Below, in pieces: positions 42,467-49,538 of a DNA stretch of 64,000 nucleotides. The notes beneath the pieces were generated by a model that did not search any database, had not been told where the DNA came from, and saw only the letters and a program-made list of their open reading frames with translations. The position numbers and the translations under genes were made by a program. Location: assembly GCA_050013875.1 (NCBI GenBank), contig JBEKEK010000020.1:1-64000 (forward strand). Direction: 5' to 3'. The stretch comes from Trebonia sp050013875. GTDB taxonomy: Bacteria; Actinomycetota; Actinomycetes; Streptosporangiales; Streptosporangiaceae. Every line of letters starts with the position of its first letter. Positions within the stretch are counted from its first letter, which is position 1.

Positions 42467-43609
42467 CTAAGCCAAAAGGATCGCGCGGGCCTGGGCAACG
42501 TCCAGCCTCATCTGCGCGATCAGGGCGGCGGCGTCGCCGAACTTGATCATGCCGCGCAGCCGGGTGATGAACTCGATGCCGACCCGCCGCCCGTACAGAT
42601 CGCCGTCGAAGTCCAGGATGTGCGCCTCGACCCGGCGCTGCCGCCGGCCGAAGGTGGGGTTAGTGCCGACCGAGATGGCGGCGGCACCGATCGGCGCCGC
42701 CTCATCGACCTGCCACCACTCATCCAGCGCGAGCGCGCGCCCGGCGTAGATGCCGTCAGCGGGCAGGGCGGCGAACCGGTCGAAGTTGAGGTTGGCGGTG
42801 GGGAAGCCGAGCGTCCGGCCGCGGTGGTCACCGTGCTCGACGACGCCGTCGATCCGGTGCGGGCGGCCAAGCGCGGCCATCGCCAGCCCCGCGTCGCGGG
42901 TCTCGGTCCCGTCCCCCGCGGCGTCGCGCGCTATCCGCAGCCGCTCCCCCATGCCCGGGCCGCCGAGCCGCCGCACGAGCCGGCGGGTGGCGGCGAGTGC
43001 GGCGGCGTCGCCCGCGAGCAGGTCGGCGACGACCGCGCGGACGGCCGTATCGAGCTCGCCGCGCGGTACGACCCGGGCGATCAGCTGCAGGCGGGCCGCC
43101 TCGGCGGCGCCGAAGCGGCGCCCGGTGAGCATCAGGTCAAGGCCGGCGGTCTGTCCCATCCGGGCCGCGCAGGCGGCCGCGGCGGGCCCCGGCACCAGGC
43201 CGAAGCGCACCTCGGGGAGGACGAAGAACGCGTCTTCGGCGGCGATGGCGATGTCGGCGGCGGCGGCGATCGCCAGCCCCGCGCCGATCGCCGCGCCGTT
43301 GACCCGGCAGATGACCGGCACCGGCGACTCGTCGATCCTGGTCAGGATCTGCGTCAGCAGCCGGGTTGACGCCTCGATCAGGGCCGGGTCGGCTAGCTCT
43401 GAGCGGTCCGCGCCCGAGGAGAACACGGTACCCGCGCCGGTAAGGACGAGGGCCCGGACCGACGGATCCGCCGCCACGTCCGCGAGAACCCGGTCGATGT
43501 CCAGCAGAACGGCCGTAGCGAGCGCGTTGCGGGTCGGGGCGTCGTCCACCGTGCAGGTGACGACACCCCGGTCATCACGGGCGATCGCCAGCCGCGACAT
43601 CCCGCTCAT
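42467..43609 (-). CDS. Enoyl-CoA hydratase/isomerase-riboflavin kinase fusion
   Basis: A 380-residue protein of two unrelated domains. Residues 1-245 are a crotonase-fold domain (LVLTGAGTVFSSGADRSEL, VNGAAIGAGLAIAAAADIAI, FVLPEVRFGLVP); of the two catalytic Glu, Glu133 is kept and the other position is Ala. Residues 252-380 are a riboflavin kinase domain: GVVEHGDHRGRTLGFPTANL with the PTAN motif at 270-273, SVGTNPTFG, and RRVEAHILDFDGDLYG with Glu328. This would phosphorylate riboflavin to FMN. It is downstream of a flavin-dependent monooxygenase gene, so local FMN supply is plausible. Confidence 0.88.
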   Translation of the reverse strand: MSGMSRLAIARDDRGVVTCTVDDAPTRNALATAVLLDIDRVLADVAADPSVRALVLTGAGTVFSSGADRSELADPALIEASTRLLTQILTRIDESPVPVICRVNGAAIGAGLAIAAAADIAIAAEDAFFVLPEVRFGLVPGPAAAACAARMGQTAGLDLMLTGRRFGAAEAARLQLIARVVPRGELDTAVRAVVADLLAGDAAALAATRRLVRRLGGPGMGERLRIARDAAGDGTETRDAGLAMAALGRPHRIDGVVEHGDHRGRTLGFPTANLNFDRFAALPADGIYAGRALALDEWWQVDEAAPIGAAAISVGTNPTFGRRQRRVEAHILDFDGDLYGRRVGIEFITRLRGMIKFGDAAALIAQMRLDVAQARAILLA

Positions 43610-43645
43610 CGGCTCGTTCTCCCCGGCCCGGCGCTGATCGCCTGT

Positions 43646-44800
43646 TCAGACCCATGTCCCGTCTTCGGCCTTGTCGGAGAACCGGGGAATGACGTCGTTG
43701 GCGAACTTGTAGAGCTCCTCCGCGTTCTCCTCCGGGTCCAGGTGGCCCTGGCCGAACTGCACCCACATCTCGGTGAAGCCGAGGCGCTTCTGGGCGTCCT
43801 CGATCTGCCGCGAGACCTGGTCGGCGTTGCCGATGAGGCAGTTAGCGTAGCCTTGGCCGAACGGCAGGAAGAAGGTGTTCCAGTACCAGTCGTGGTCGGC
43901 CTTGATCTCGGCCAGCCGGTCGGGGTTGTCGCCCAGCATCAGGACACCGCCCCAGGCGGCCGCGTCTTCGCGCTTCACGTCGCGGCCCGCTTCGCCAGCC
44001 TTCTTGATGTACCGGTCCCACAGTGCCTCGCAGAATTCCATCTGGTTGGCCATCACGATCGGCTTGCCGCCCTCGCGGGCCCACATGTCGATCGTCCGCA
44101 TGCTGTGCGCGAAGGCACCGTAGAGCGGCGGGTGCGGGTCCTGGTAGGGGCGCGGTGCGATGCCGATCTCGTGCACCATGCCGTCGTCGCCCATCCCGGC
44201 GCCATACTTCTCGTAGGCGGGATGCCCGGTCAGGCCGCTCTTGGGCGGGAACTGCCAGTACTTGCCCTCGTAGCTGAACGTTGAGTTCAGCCACGCCTTC
44301 TTGACGATCTGCAGCGACTCCTCGAAGATCTCCCGGTTCATGGTGTCGACCTCGTCCCGGCTCTTGGCCAGGTCGGGCGTGGTCGCGTTGACGCCGGGGA
44401 CGGCGGCGTAGGAGCCGACCCAGCGGCTCTGGTAGCCGCGGGTGAAGCCGACCAGGAGGCGGCCCTTCAGCATGTGGTCGAGTGTGGCGATCTCCTCCGC
44501 CGCGCGGACCGGGTTGTGCGTCGGGAGCACGTAGCCGAGGGTGGCCACCTTCAGGCGCTGCGAGTGCAGGCCGACGAAGAGGCTGAACATGCCGGGGTGA
44601 TTCGTGATCTCGAACCCCTCGATCTGCAGGTGGTGCTCGTTGTGGCCGTAGCTGGCATAGCCGAGCTCATCAGCCAGCCGGATGTAGCCGCGGATCTCCT
44701 CGAGGTACCGCTGGTACAGCGCTTTGTCCTGACCGGCCATCCCCTTCTCGATGTCGGTCTTCCGGCCGATCATGCCGGGCTGAATGAGATGGAACTTCAT
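43646..44800 (-). CDS. LLM-class flavin-dependent monooxygenase
   Basis: A 384-residue luciferase-like (bacterial luciferase fold) oxidoreductase: YASYGHNEHHLQIEGFEITN, VATLGYVLPTHNPVRAAEEI and FTRGYQSRW are typical of the group-A class that uses reduced FMN or F420. It probably oxygenates a ketone or ring of the degraded substrate. ATG 44800 is preferred because GGAGG lies 8 nt upstream; a TTG at 44806 would add two residues. First gene of an operon with the crotonase-riboflavin kinase fusion, behind paired operators. Confidence 0.9.
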   Translation of the reverse strand: MKFHLIQPGMIGRKTDIEKGMAGQDKALYQRYLEEIRGYIRLADELGYASYGHNEHHLQIEGFEITNHPGMFSLFVGLHSQRLKVATLGYVLPTHNPVRAAEEIATLDHMLKGRLLVGFTRGYQSRWVGSYAAVPGVNATTPDLAKSRDEVDTMNREIFEESLQIVKKAWLNSTFSYEGKYWQFPPKSGLTGHPAYEKYGAGMGDDGMVHEIGIAPRPYQDPHPPLYGAFAHSMRTIDMWAREGGKPIVMANQMEFCEALWDRYIKKAGEAGRDVKREDAAAWGGVLMLGDNPDRLAEIKADHDWYWNTFFLPFGQGYANCLIGNADQVSRQIEDAQKRLGFTEMWVQFGQGHLDPEENAEELYKFANDVIPRFSDKAEDGTWV

Positions 44801-44868
44801 CGCCAACCTCCATACGAGACGGCTCGATTTGCCGCTGCGAGCAGAGCATCCCGCAGCAGCGCCCGCCT

Positions 44869-44926
44869 GTCAACTCTTGTGTTGACGGCATCATAGCAAG
44901 CTCCCGACGTCATCACTAGTGTTGAC
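44869..44926. promoter_or_regulatory. Paired TetR-type operators, LLM/amidohydrolase
   Basis: GTCAACTCTTGTGTTGAC at 44869-44886 is a perfect GTCAAC-N6-GTTGAC palindrome; GTCATCACTAGTGTTGAC at 44909-44926 differs at one base. A further half-site GTCAAC lies at 44933-44938. They sit between the divergent LLM operon and the amidohydrolase and match the sites at 3791, 45907 and 47477. Confidence 0.8.
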
Positions 44927-44951
44927 CGTATAGTCAACGCGAACGTAGACT
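44922..44951 (+). promoter_or_regulatory. Putative leaderless promoter of the amidohydrolase
   Basis: TTGACC (44922-44927) and TAGACT (44946-44951) are 18 bp apart. The expected +1 falls on or next to the ATG at 44958, and no ribosome site precedes that codon, so the mRNA may be leaderless. The -35 box is inside the second operator. Confidence 0.5.
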
Positions 44952-44957
44952 CCCATC

Positions 44958-45776
44958 ATGTTCGACCTGCCAAGCGGCGTTGTCGACGCCTGGATCAATC
45001 CCAACATCACCCCGTCGCTGGACGGCATGGACGTGACCTACCTGTTCCCTGGGCTGCGCGAGCGGATGGAGCGCGGCACGACGCTGGAACAGCTCGTCGA
45101 CGAGATGGACGAGGCAGGCGTGGCCAAGGGCGTGCTCTGCTCGGGCTACACGGCCCAGGGCGACCGGGAGTGGGTCACGACCGCGCGCGACAAGTACCCC
45201 GAGCGCTTCGCCCTCTCCCACGTGGTCGACCCCCGCGAGGGGATGCGGGCCGTCCGCCTGGCCGAGGGACTGGTGCGGTCCGAGGGGTACCGGCTCATCC
45301 GGATGATGGGCCTGCAGACGGGGCTCTACTACAACGACCCGGCCTACTATCCGGTGTACGCGAAGTGCGCCGAGCTCGGCGTGCCGGTCGGGCTCAATGT
45401 CGGCTTCCCCGGCCCGCGGGTCCCCGGCAAGCACCAGGACCCGATGCCGGTCGACGACGTCGCCTGCTTCTTCCCCGATCTGACGATCGTGCTGCAGCAC
45501 GGCGGCGAGCCCTGGGTCGACACCTGCGTCAAGCTGATGGTCAAGTGGCCCAATGTCCACTACATGAGTTCGGCGATCGCGCCCAGGCACATCCCCCGCG
45601 CGATCATCGACTACGCCAACACCCGCGGCCAGGACCGGGTCATGTTCGCCAGCGACTACCCGCTGCTCACGCACGAGCGCTGCCTGCGCGAGACCAGGAC
45701 GCTGCCGTTCAGGGACGCCGACCGCTTCACCAGGTTCGTGGCGGGCAATGCGAACGCGCTCTTCTTCGAGCCCTGA
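44958..45776 (+). CDS. Amidohydrolase-related (ACMSD-like) TIM-barrel protein
   Basis: A 272-residue protein of the amidohydrolase 2 family, which holds metal-dependent decarboxylases and hydrolases. Late motifs are present: LQHGGEPWVDTCVKLMVKWP and MFASDYPLLTHERCL with the catalytic Asp. The N-terminal metal motif DxHxH is not: the text reads VDAWINPN, with Asn where His is expected. Either the metal is bound differently or the enzyme is not a classic hydrolase. It is probably under the same TetR control as the LLM operon. Confidence 0.85.
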   Translation: MFDLPSGVVDAWINPNITPSLDGMDVTYLFPGLRERMERGTTLEQLVDEMDEAGVAKGVLCSGYTAQGDREWVTTARDKYPERFALSHVVDPREGMRAVRLAEGLVRSEGYRLIRMMGLQTGLYYNDPAYYPVYAKCAELGVPVGLNVGFPGPRVPGKHQDPMPVDDVACFFPDLTIVLQHGGEPWVDTCVKLMVKWPNVHYMSSAIAPRHIPRAIIDYANTRGQDRVMFASDYPLLTHERCLRETRTLPFRDADRFTRFVAGNANALFFEP

Positions 45777-45874
45777 CGCGCCATCGGCCCCGCACGCACC
45801 ACCGGTTCACGACGCGTCAGCATCGTGTCCGTCTTGCCCCGGCGGTGATCGACGGCGATGATAACGTTTCATTT

Positions 45875-45924
45875 GTCAATCTGATTCTGTGTCAACCTGA
45901 TACTTTGTCAACTTCAACGTTGGC
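45875..45924. promoter_or_regulatory. Operator and 16-bp direct repeats before the TetR gene
   Basis: Three direct repeats beginning GTCAAT/GTCAAC start at 45875, 45891 and 45907, exactly 16 bp apart. The last, GTCAACTTCAACGTTGGC (45907-45924), is also a CAAC-N6-GTTG palindrome like those in the other three promoter regions. It ends 23 bp before the TetR ATG, so autoregulation is likely. Confidence 0.7.
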
Positions 45925-45947
45925 ATTTCCCGGCGGAGGCAGCCTGC

Positions 45948-46613
45948 ATGGCCAAGAGCGGCATCGAGGCGCGGCGGAAGGCCGCGCTCGAGGAGGGCGG
46001 CGCGGCATACATCGCCCGGCGTGAGGAAATCATCCTCGCCGCCGCGCAGGTGTTCCGCGAGCGTGGCTTTGACGCCGCCACGCTGCGCGACATCGCGGAC
46101 GCGCTGAATACCGACCGCGCCTCGCTCTACTACTACATCGGCAGCAAGGAAGAACTGCTGCAGGAGATCGTCCGCGACGTCCTCGCCCGCGACGTGCGGG
46201 CGGCGGAGGCGATCAAGCGCAGCCGCGTGTCCACCGCCGACAAGATCCGCACCCTGATCGAGTCGATGGTGACCTCCTACGCGGAGAACTACCCGCACAT
46301 CGCCGTATACATGGAGGACCTCGGCCGCATCGCCCGCCAGGAGACGGAGTGGGCGACCGATGTCATCGCGCGCACCCGCCGGTACGAGTCCCTGGTGCGC
46401 TCGATCCTCGACAAGGGGCGCCGCGACGGCACCCTGCGGGCCGACCTGCCGAGCGAGGTCTGCTCGCTCGCACTGTTCGGCATGATCAACTGGATGCACC
46501 GGTGGTACCGGCCGGGGATCAAGTGGTCGGCCGACGATATCTCGAAGACGTTCACCGAGATCTTCCTCAACGGCTACGGCGCTAAGCCGAGCGGCACCCC
46601 CGAGGCCGGCTGA
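45948..46613 (+). CDS. TetR-family regulator of the acyl-CoA regulon (inferred)
   Basis: A 221-residue TetR protein. The HTH is IILAAAQVFRERGFDAATLR to DIADALNTDRASLYYYIGSK; the C-terminal ligand domain contains YAENYPHIAVYMEDLGRIAR and is all-helical. TetR proteins of this type often sense acyl-CoA esters. The operator-like palindromes in front of its own gene and in three divergent regions make it the likely repressor of the two catabolic blocks. It ends convergently 6 bp from an enoyl-CoA hydratase gene, with a small inverted repeat over both stops. Confidence 0.88.
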   Translation: MAKSGIEARRKAALEEGGAAYIARREEIILAAAQVFRERGFDAATLRDIADALNTDRASLYYYIGSKEELLQEIVRDVLARDVRAAEAIKRSRVSTADKIRTLIESMVTSYAENYPHIAVYMEDLGRIARQETEWATDVIARTRRYESLVRSILDKGRRDGTLRADLPSEVCSLALFGMINWMHRWYRPGIKWSADDISKTFTEIFLNGYGAKPSGTPEAG

Positions 46614-46623
46614 CCCGGTCAGC
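46609..46623. terminator. Inverted repeat spanning two convergent stop codons
   Basis: GCTGACC-C-GGTCAGC is a perfect 7-bp repeat with a 1-bp centre that contains the TGA of the TetR gene and the TGA of the minus-strand hydratase gene. It may act as a short bidirectional terminator; the loop is too tight for certainty. Confidence 0.3.
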
Positions 46624-47422
46624 GGTTGGCGTACTGCGGCGGGCGCTTCTCCAGGAAGGAGCGGGCAGCCTCCGGCTGGTCGTCGGTAAGCGCGCTGAGT
46701 ACCTGCTGGCGGTTCTCGAACTCGACGGTCGCGGCCAGCGACGGGGTCTCAAGCGCGACCCACATGCCCTTCTTGGTGAGCGCTACCGACAGCGGTGGGT
46801 TCTGCTTGATCGCGGTGGTTATGGCCAGTGCCGAGTCGAGCAGCGACTCGGCCGGGACGACGCGGCTGAGCAGGCCAATCTCGAGCGCTTCGGCGGCGTC
46901 GAAGCGGCGCGCGGTGAGGATGAGCTCGTGCGCGCGCCCGGTGCCGACGATCCGCGGCAGCAGCCACGAAGAGCCGAGATCGCAGCCGGTGAACCCGGCG
47001 CGCAGGAAGGCGCAGGAGAAGATGGCGCCCGCCGCGGCGACGCGGACATCGCACGCTGCCGCGAGTGACAGGCCCGCTCCGGCCGCGGCGCCGTTGACCG
47101 CGGCGATGACCGGCACTGGGAGCTGGTGCAGCCGGACCGGGATGGCGGCGATCTGATTTTGCCTGGTCAGCAGTCCGCGGATCTGCCCCTGTTCGGCAAC
47201 CCGATCCTCGTCACCGTACCCGCGCAGGTCGAATCCGGCACAGAAGGCCCGGCCGGCGCCGGTCAGGATGACCGCCCGCAGGTCGGCGCAGGACTCGACC
47301 TCGTCGAGCACCGCGAGGAAATCAAGCACCATCGGGTAGTTCAGGGCGTTCAGCGCCTCCGGGCGCCCCAGAGTGATCTGCAAGACCCCGGCGTCAACGG
47401 ACGTGAGTTCAACGGCGGCCAT
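46619..47422 (-). CDS. Enoyl-CoA hydratase/isomerase family protein
   Basis: A 267-residue crotonase-fold protein: ITLGRPEALNALNYPMVLDF, VILTGAGRAFCAGFDLRGYG (oxyanion region), VNGAAAGAGLSLAAACDVRV. The hydratase Glu residues are not obvious: LRAGFTGCDLGSSW carries Asp at the second position, so it may be an isomerase or hydrolase rather than a hydratase. ATG 47422 has AGGAGGG upstream; a longer frame to 47587 crosses the operators and is rejected. Divergent from the acyl-CoA ligase. Confidence 0.87.
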   Translation of the reverse strand: MAAVELTSVDAGVLQITLGRPEALNALNYPMVLDFLAVLDEVESCADLRAVILTGAGRAFCAGFDLRGYGDEDRVAEQGQIRGLLTRQNQIAAIPVRLHQLPVPVIAAVNGAAAGAGLSLAAACDVRVAAAGAIFSCAFLRAGFTGCDLGSSWLLPRIVGTGRAHELILTARRFDAAEALEIGLLSRVVPAESLLDSALAITTAIKQNPPLSVALTKKGMWVALETPSLAATVEFENRQQVLSALTDDQPEAARSFLEKRPPQYANR

Positions 47423-47476
47423 CCGCCCTCCTATCAGCTTGCCAGCCTCCTCAGTGTGGCGTCGCACCGGGCGGTC

Positions 47477-47516
47477 GTCAACATAGATGTTGAGTAGAAT
47501 CAACATCTGTGTTAAG
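47477..47516. promoter_or_regulatory. Paired TetR-type operators, hydratase/ligase
   Basis: GTCAACATAGATGTTGAG (47477-47494) and ATCAACATCTGTGTTAAG (47499-47516) both follow CAAC-N6-GTTR. They lie between the divergent enoyl-CoA hydratase and acyl-CoA ligase genes, like the pairs at 3791-3861 and 44869-44926. Confidence 0.75.
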
Positions 47517-47553
47517 AAATAACCCTGGCCCGTCAGCGATGGAGGACGCGTCC

Positions 47554-49410
47554 GTGTACCGGTTCGAGCAAGTGGCCCCGCTGACAACGCCAGCCGTCCT
47601 GGCCGCCGTCGCCGCGGACTCTCCCGACCGACCGTTCGTCATCTCTGAGGACGGGGAGCTGACCTACGGCGAGATGGCCGTGCGGGTCGCGCGGCTGGCC
47701 GGTCAGTTCGCCGCGCTCGGCCTGCGCCCCGGCGAGCGCCTCGGCATCCTGCTCCCTAACGGGATCCGCTGGTGCGCCACCCTGCTCGGCGCCCACGCGG
47801 CCGGGCTCGATGCGGTCCCGCTCAACACCTGGTACCGGGAAGACGAGCTGCTGGCGGTGGCCGAGCGCGCCCGGCTGCGGGTAATCATCACCCAGGACGA
47901 GATCTTCGGCCTGCCCACCTCCCGCTACGCGGCGGCCGTGGGCGAGCGCCTCGGCCCCGACGGCTACCTGGGCTCATTCCTGTGGCCCGAGGGCACTCCT
48001 GGGCCGACTGGCTTGCCCCGCGGGACACATGTGGCGGGCAGGGCAAATGGGGTGGGTCTGGCTGACAGCGCGGACCTGGCTGGCGTGGCGGGACTGGCTG
48101 GCGTGGTGAGACCGGCTGGTGGTGCCGACCTGGCAGACGGGGCGAAACTGACAGGCGGGGTGGGATCGTCTGATGGGTTGGGACTGGCTAGTGGGTCGGG
48201 ACTGGCTGATGGGTCGGGACTGGCTGATGGGTCGGGACTGGCTGGTGGGTCGAGACTGGCTGGTGGGTCGGGACTGGCTGGTGGAGCGGACCTGGCGGAA
48301 TCGTTGACGGCACTGCGGAATGCGCCCGTGGGCGGGACCGACGACGCGCTGCTCATTTTCACCAGCGGAAGCTCGGCTGAGCCCAAGGCGGTCCGGCTGC
48401 CGCAGCAGGGCCTGGTCAGGACCGCGCACGCGATCGGCGAGCGGCAGGGCATCCGCCCCGACGACCGGTTCTGGTTCGCCTCCCCGCTGTTCTTCGTCTT
48501 CGGCTGCTGCAACGCGCTGCCGAACGCGCTGACCCACGCGGCGACCCTGTGCCTGCAGGAACGGTTTGAGGCCAGGTCGGCGCTGGAGTTCATCCAGCGC
48601 CAGCGGTGCACTGTCTACTACGCGGTCGCGCCGATCACCCGCGCCCTCGCCGCCCGCCCTGACCTGGCCGAGTACGACATCTCGGCGCTGCGCACGGGCA
48701 CTGCCAACGCGACGCCGGAGGACCTGCGGCTGGCGATCGAGGTGCTCGGTGTGGGGCAGGTGTGCAACGCTTACGGCCTGACCGAGGGGTACGGCCACTC
48801 GACGATCACCGCCTGCGACGATCCGGTGAGCGTGCGGACCGCATCGCAGGGCCGCGTGCTGCCCACCCAGGAGCTGCGGATCGTCTCCGGCGGTGCGGTG
48901 GCCGGACCCGGTGAGGCCGGGGAGATCCAGATCCGCGGCGCCATCACCCCCGGCTACCTGGACGCACCCGGGCTGACCGGCGCCGCGTTCGACGACGGCG
49001 GCTGGTTCGGCACCGGCGACATCGGACGGCTCGACGCCGACGGGCGACTGCACTACATCGGGCGCAGCCACGAGATGATGAAGGTCAAGGGGATCAGCAT
49101 CTCCCCTGCCGAGGTCGAGTCGCTGCTGGTCCAGCATGACCTGGTCGACGAGGCGTTCGTGTTCGGGCTGGCCACGCCGGAAGGCGACCAGTCGGTCGGC
49201 TGCGTGCTCGTCTCGACGGTCCCGGCGGACGCCCGCGGGACGCTCGCCCGCGACGTTCGCGACTGGATGGCTGGTCGGGCTGCGGTGTACAAGACCCCGG
49301 CCACCGTCGTCGTCATGACGGCCGCCGAACTGCCGCTCACCCCCACCGGCAAGGTCTCCAAGCGCCTGCTGCAAGCGGGCGTGCAAGCGGTGAAGACGCC
49401 GGCCGGCTGA
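47554..49410 (+). CDS. AMP-forming acyl-CoA ligase with a repeat insertion
   Basis: A 618-residue ANL enzyme. Motifs: ALLIFTSGSSAEPKAVRLPQ (P-loop), NAYGLTEGYGHSTIT, GWFGTGDIGRLDADGRLHYI, and the C-terminal Lys in LTPTGKVSKR. It activates an acid to its CoA ester, feeding the catabolic block. About 85 residues near 165-250 are a Gly-Leu-Ala-Asp/Gly-Gly-Ser repeat insertion in the N-terminal domain, unlike any normal ligase. GTG 47554 is chosen because GGAGG lies at 47541-47545; ATG 47539 and GTG 47509 have no ribosome site. Confidence 0.9.
   Translation: MYRFEQVAPLTTPAVLAAVAADSPDRPFVISEDGELTYGEMAVRVARLAGQFAALGLRPGERLGILLPNGIRWCATLLGAHAAGLDAVPLNTWYREDELLAVAERARLRVIITQDEIFGLPTSRYAAAVGERLGPDGYLGSFLWPEGTPGPTGLPRGTHVAGRANGVGLADSADLAGVAGLAGVVRPAGGADLADGAKLTGGVGSSDGLGLASGSGLADGSGLADGSGLAGGSRLAGGSGLAGGADLAESLTALRNAPVGGTDDALLIFTSGSSAEPKAVRLPQQGLVRTAHAIGERQGIRPDDRFWFASPLFFVFGCCNALPNALTHAATLCLQERFEARSALEFIQRQRCTVYYAVAPITRALAARPDLAEYDISALRTGTANATPEDLRLAIEVLGVGQVCNAYGLTEGYGHSTITACDDPVSVRTASQGRVLPTQELRIVSGGAVAGPGEAGEIQIRGAITPGYLDAPGLTGAAFDDGGWFGTGDIGRLDADGRLHYIGRSHEMMKVKGISISPAEVESLLVQHDLVDEAFVFGLATPEGDQSVGCVLVSTVPADARGTLARDVRDWMAGRAAVYKTPATVVVMTAAELPLTPTGKVSKRLLQAGVQAVKTPAG
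48181..48288 (+). repeat. 18-bp tandem repeats inside the acyl-CoA ligase gene
   Basis: Six units of 18 bp, GGACTGGCTGATGGGTCG and variants, start at 48181, 48199, 48217, 48235, 48253 and 48271. They encode GLADGS or GLAGGS. More degenerate copies extend upstream to about 48055. The unit keeps frame, so the ligase still reads through. Confidence 0.88.
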
Positions 49411-49412
49411 GC

Positions 49413-49435
49413 CGCCCGACGGTGCTGGTCGGGCG
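49413..49435. terminator. Hairpin after the acyl-CoA ligase
   Basis: CGCCCGAC and GTCGGGCG form a perfect 8-bp stem around a 7-nt loop, 3 nt after the ligase stop. This fits an intrinsic terminator without a strong U-tract. Confidence 0.55.
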
Positions 49436-49481
49436 AAGCAAGCGTGCGTTCCATCTGAAGAATTTGATCTTCTTCCTAACT

Positions 49482-49493
49482 TAGCGAGCGCTA
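49482..49493. promoter_or_regulatory. Palindrome upstream of the acyl-CoA dehydrogenase
   Basis: TAGCGAGCGCTA is an inverted repeat (TAGCG-AG-CGCTA) 46 bp before the dehydrogenase start. It differs from the CAAC-N6-GTTG sites, so a different regulator, perhaps the TetR at 50831, may bind here. Confidence 0.45.
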
Positions 49494-49538
49494 GATAGAC
49501 TTATCGCGGACAGTGCGCACCGGACCGAAGGGGCTGCC

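Noticed and set aside
45875..45924. Direct repeats considered as replication iterons
   Set aside because: Only three copies, directly in front of a TetR gene, and the last copy matches the regulon palindrome.
48055..48300. Repeat array considered as CRISPR
   Set aside because: Units are contiguous without spacers and keep the coding frame of the ligase.
47974..49386. Long minus-strand frame opposite the acyl-CoA ligase, with Ser-Gln-Ser-Arg-Pro repeats
   Set aside because: The repeats are only the antisense of the 18-bp array, and no family motif or ribosome site supports it.
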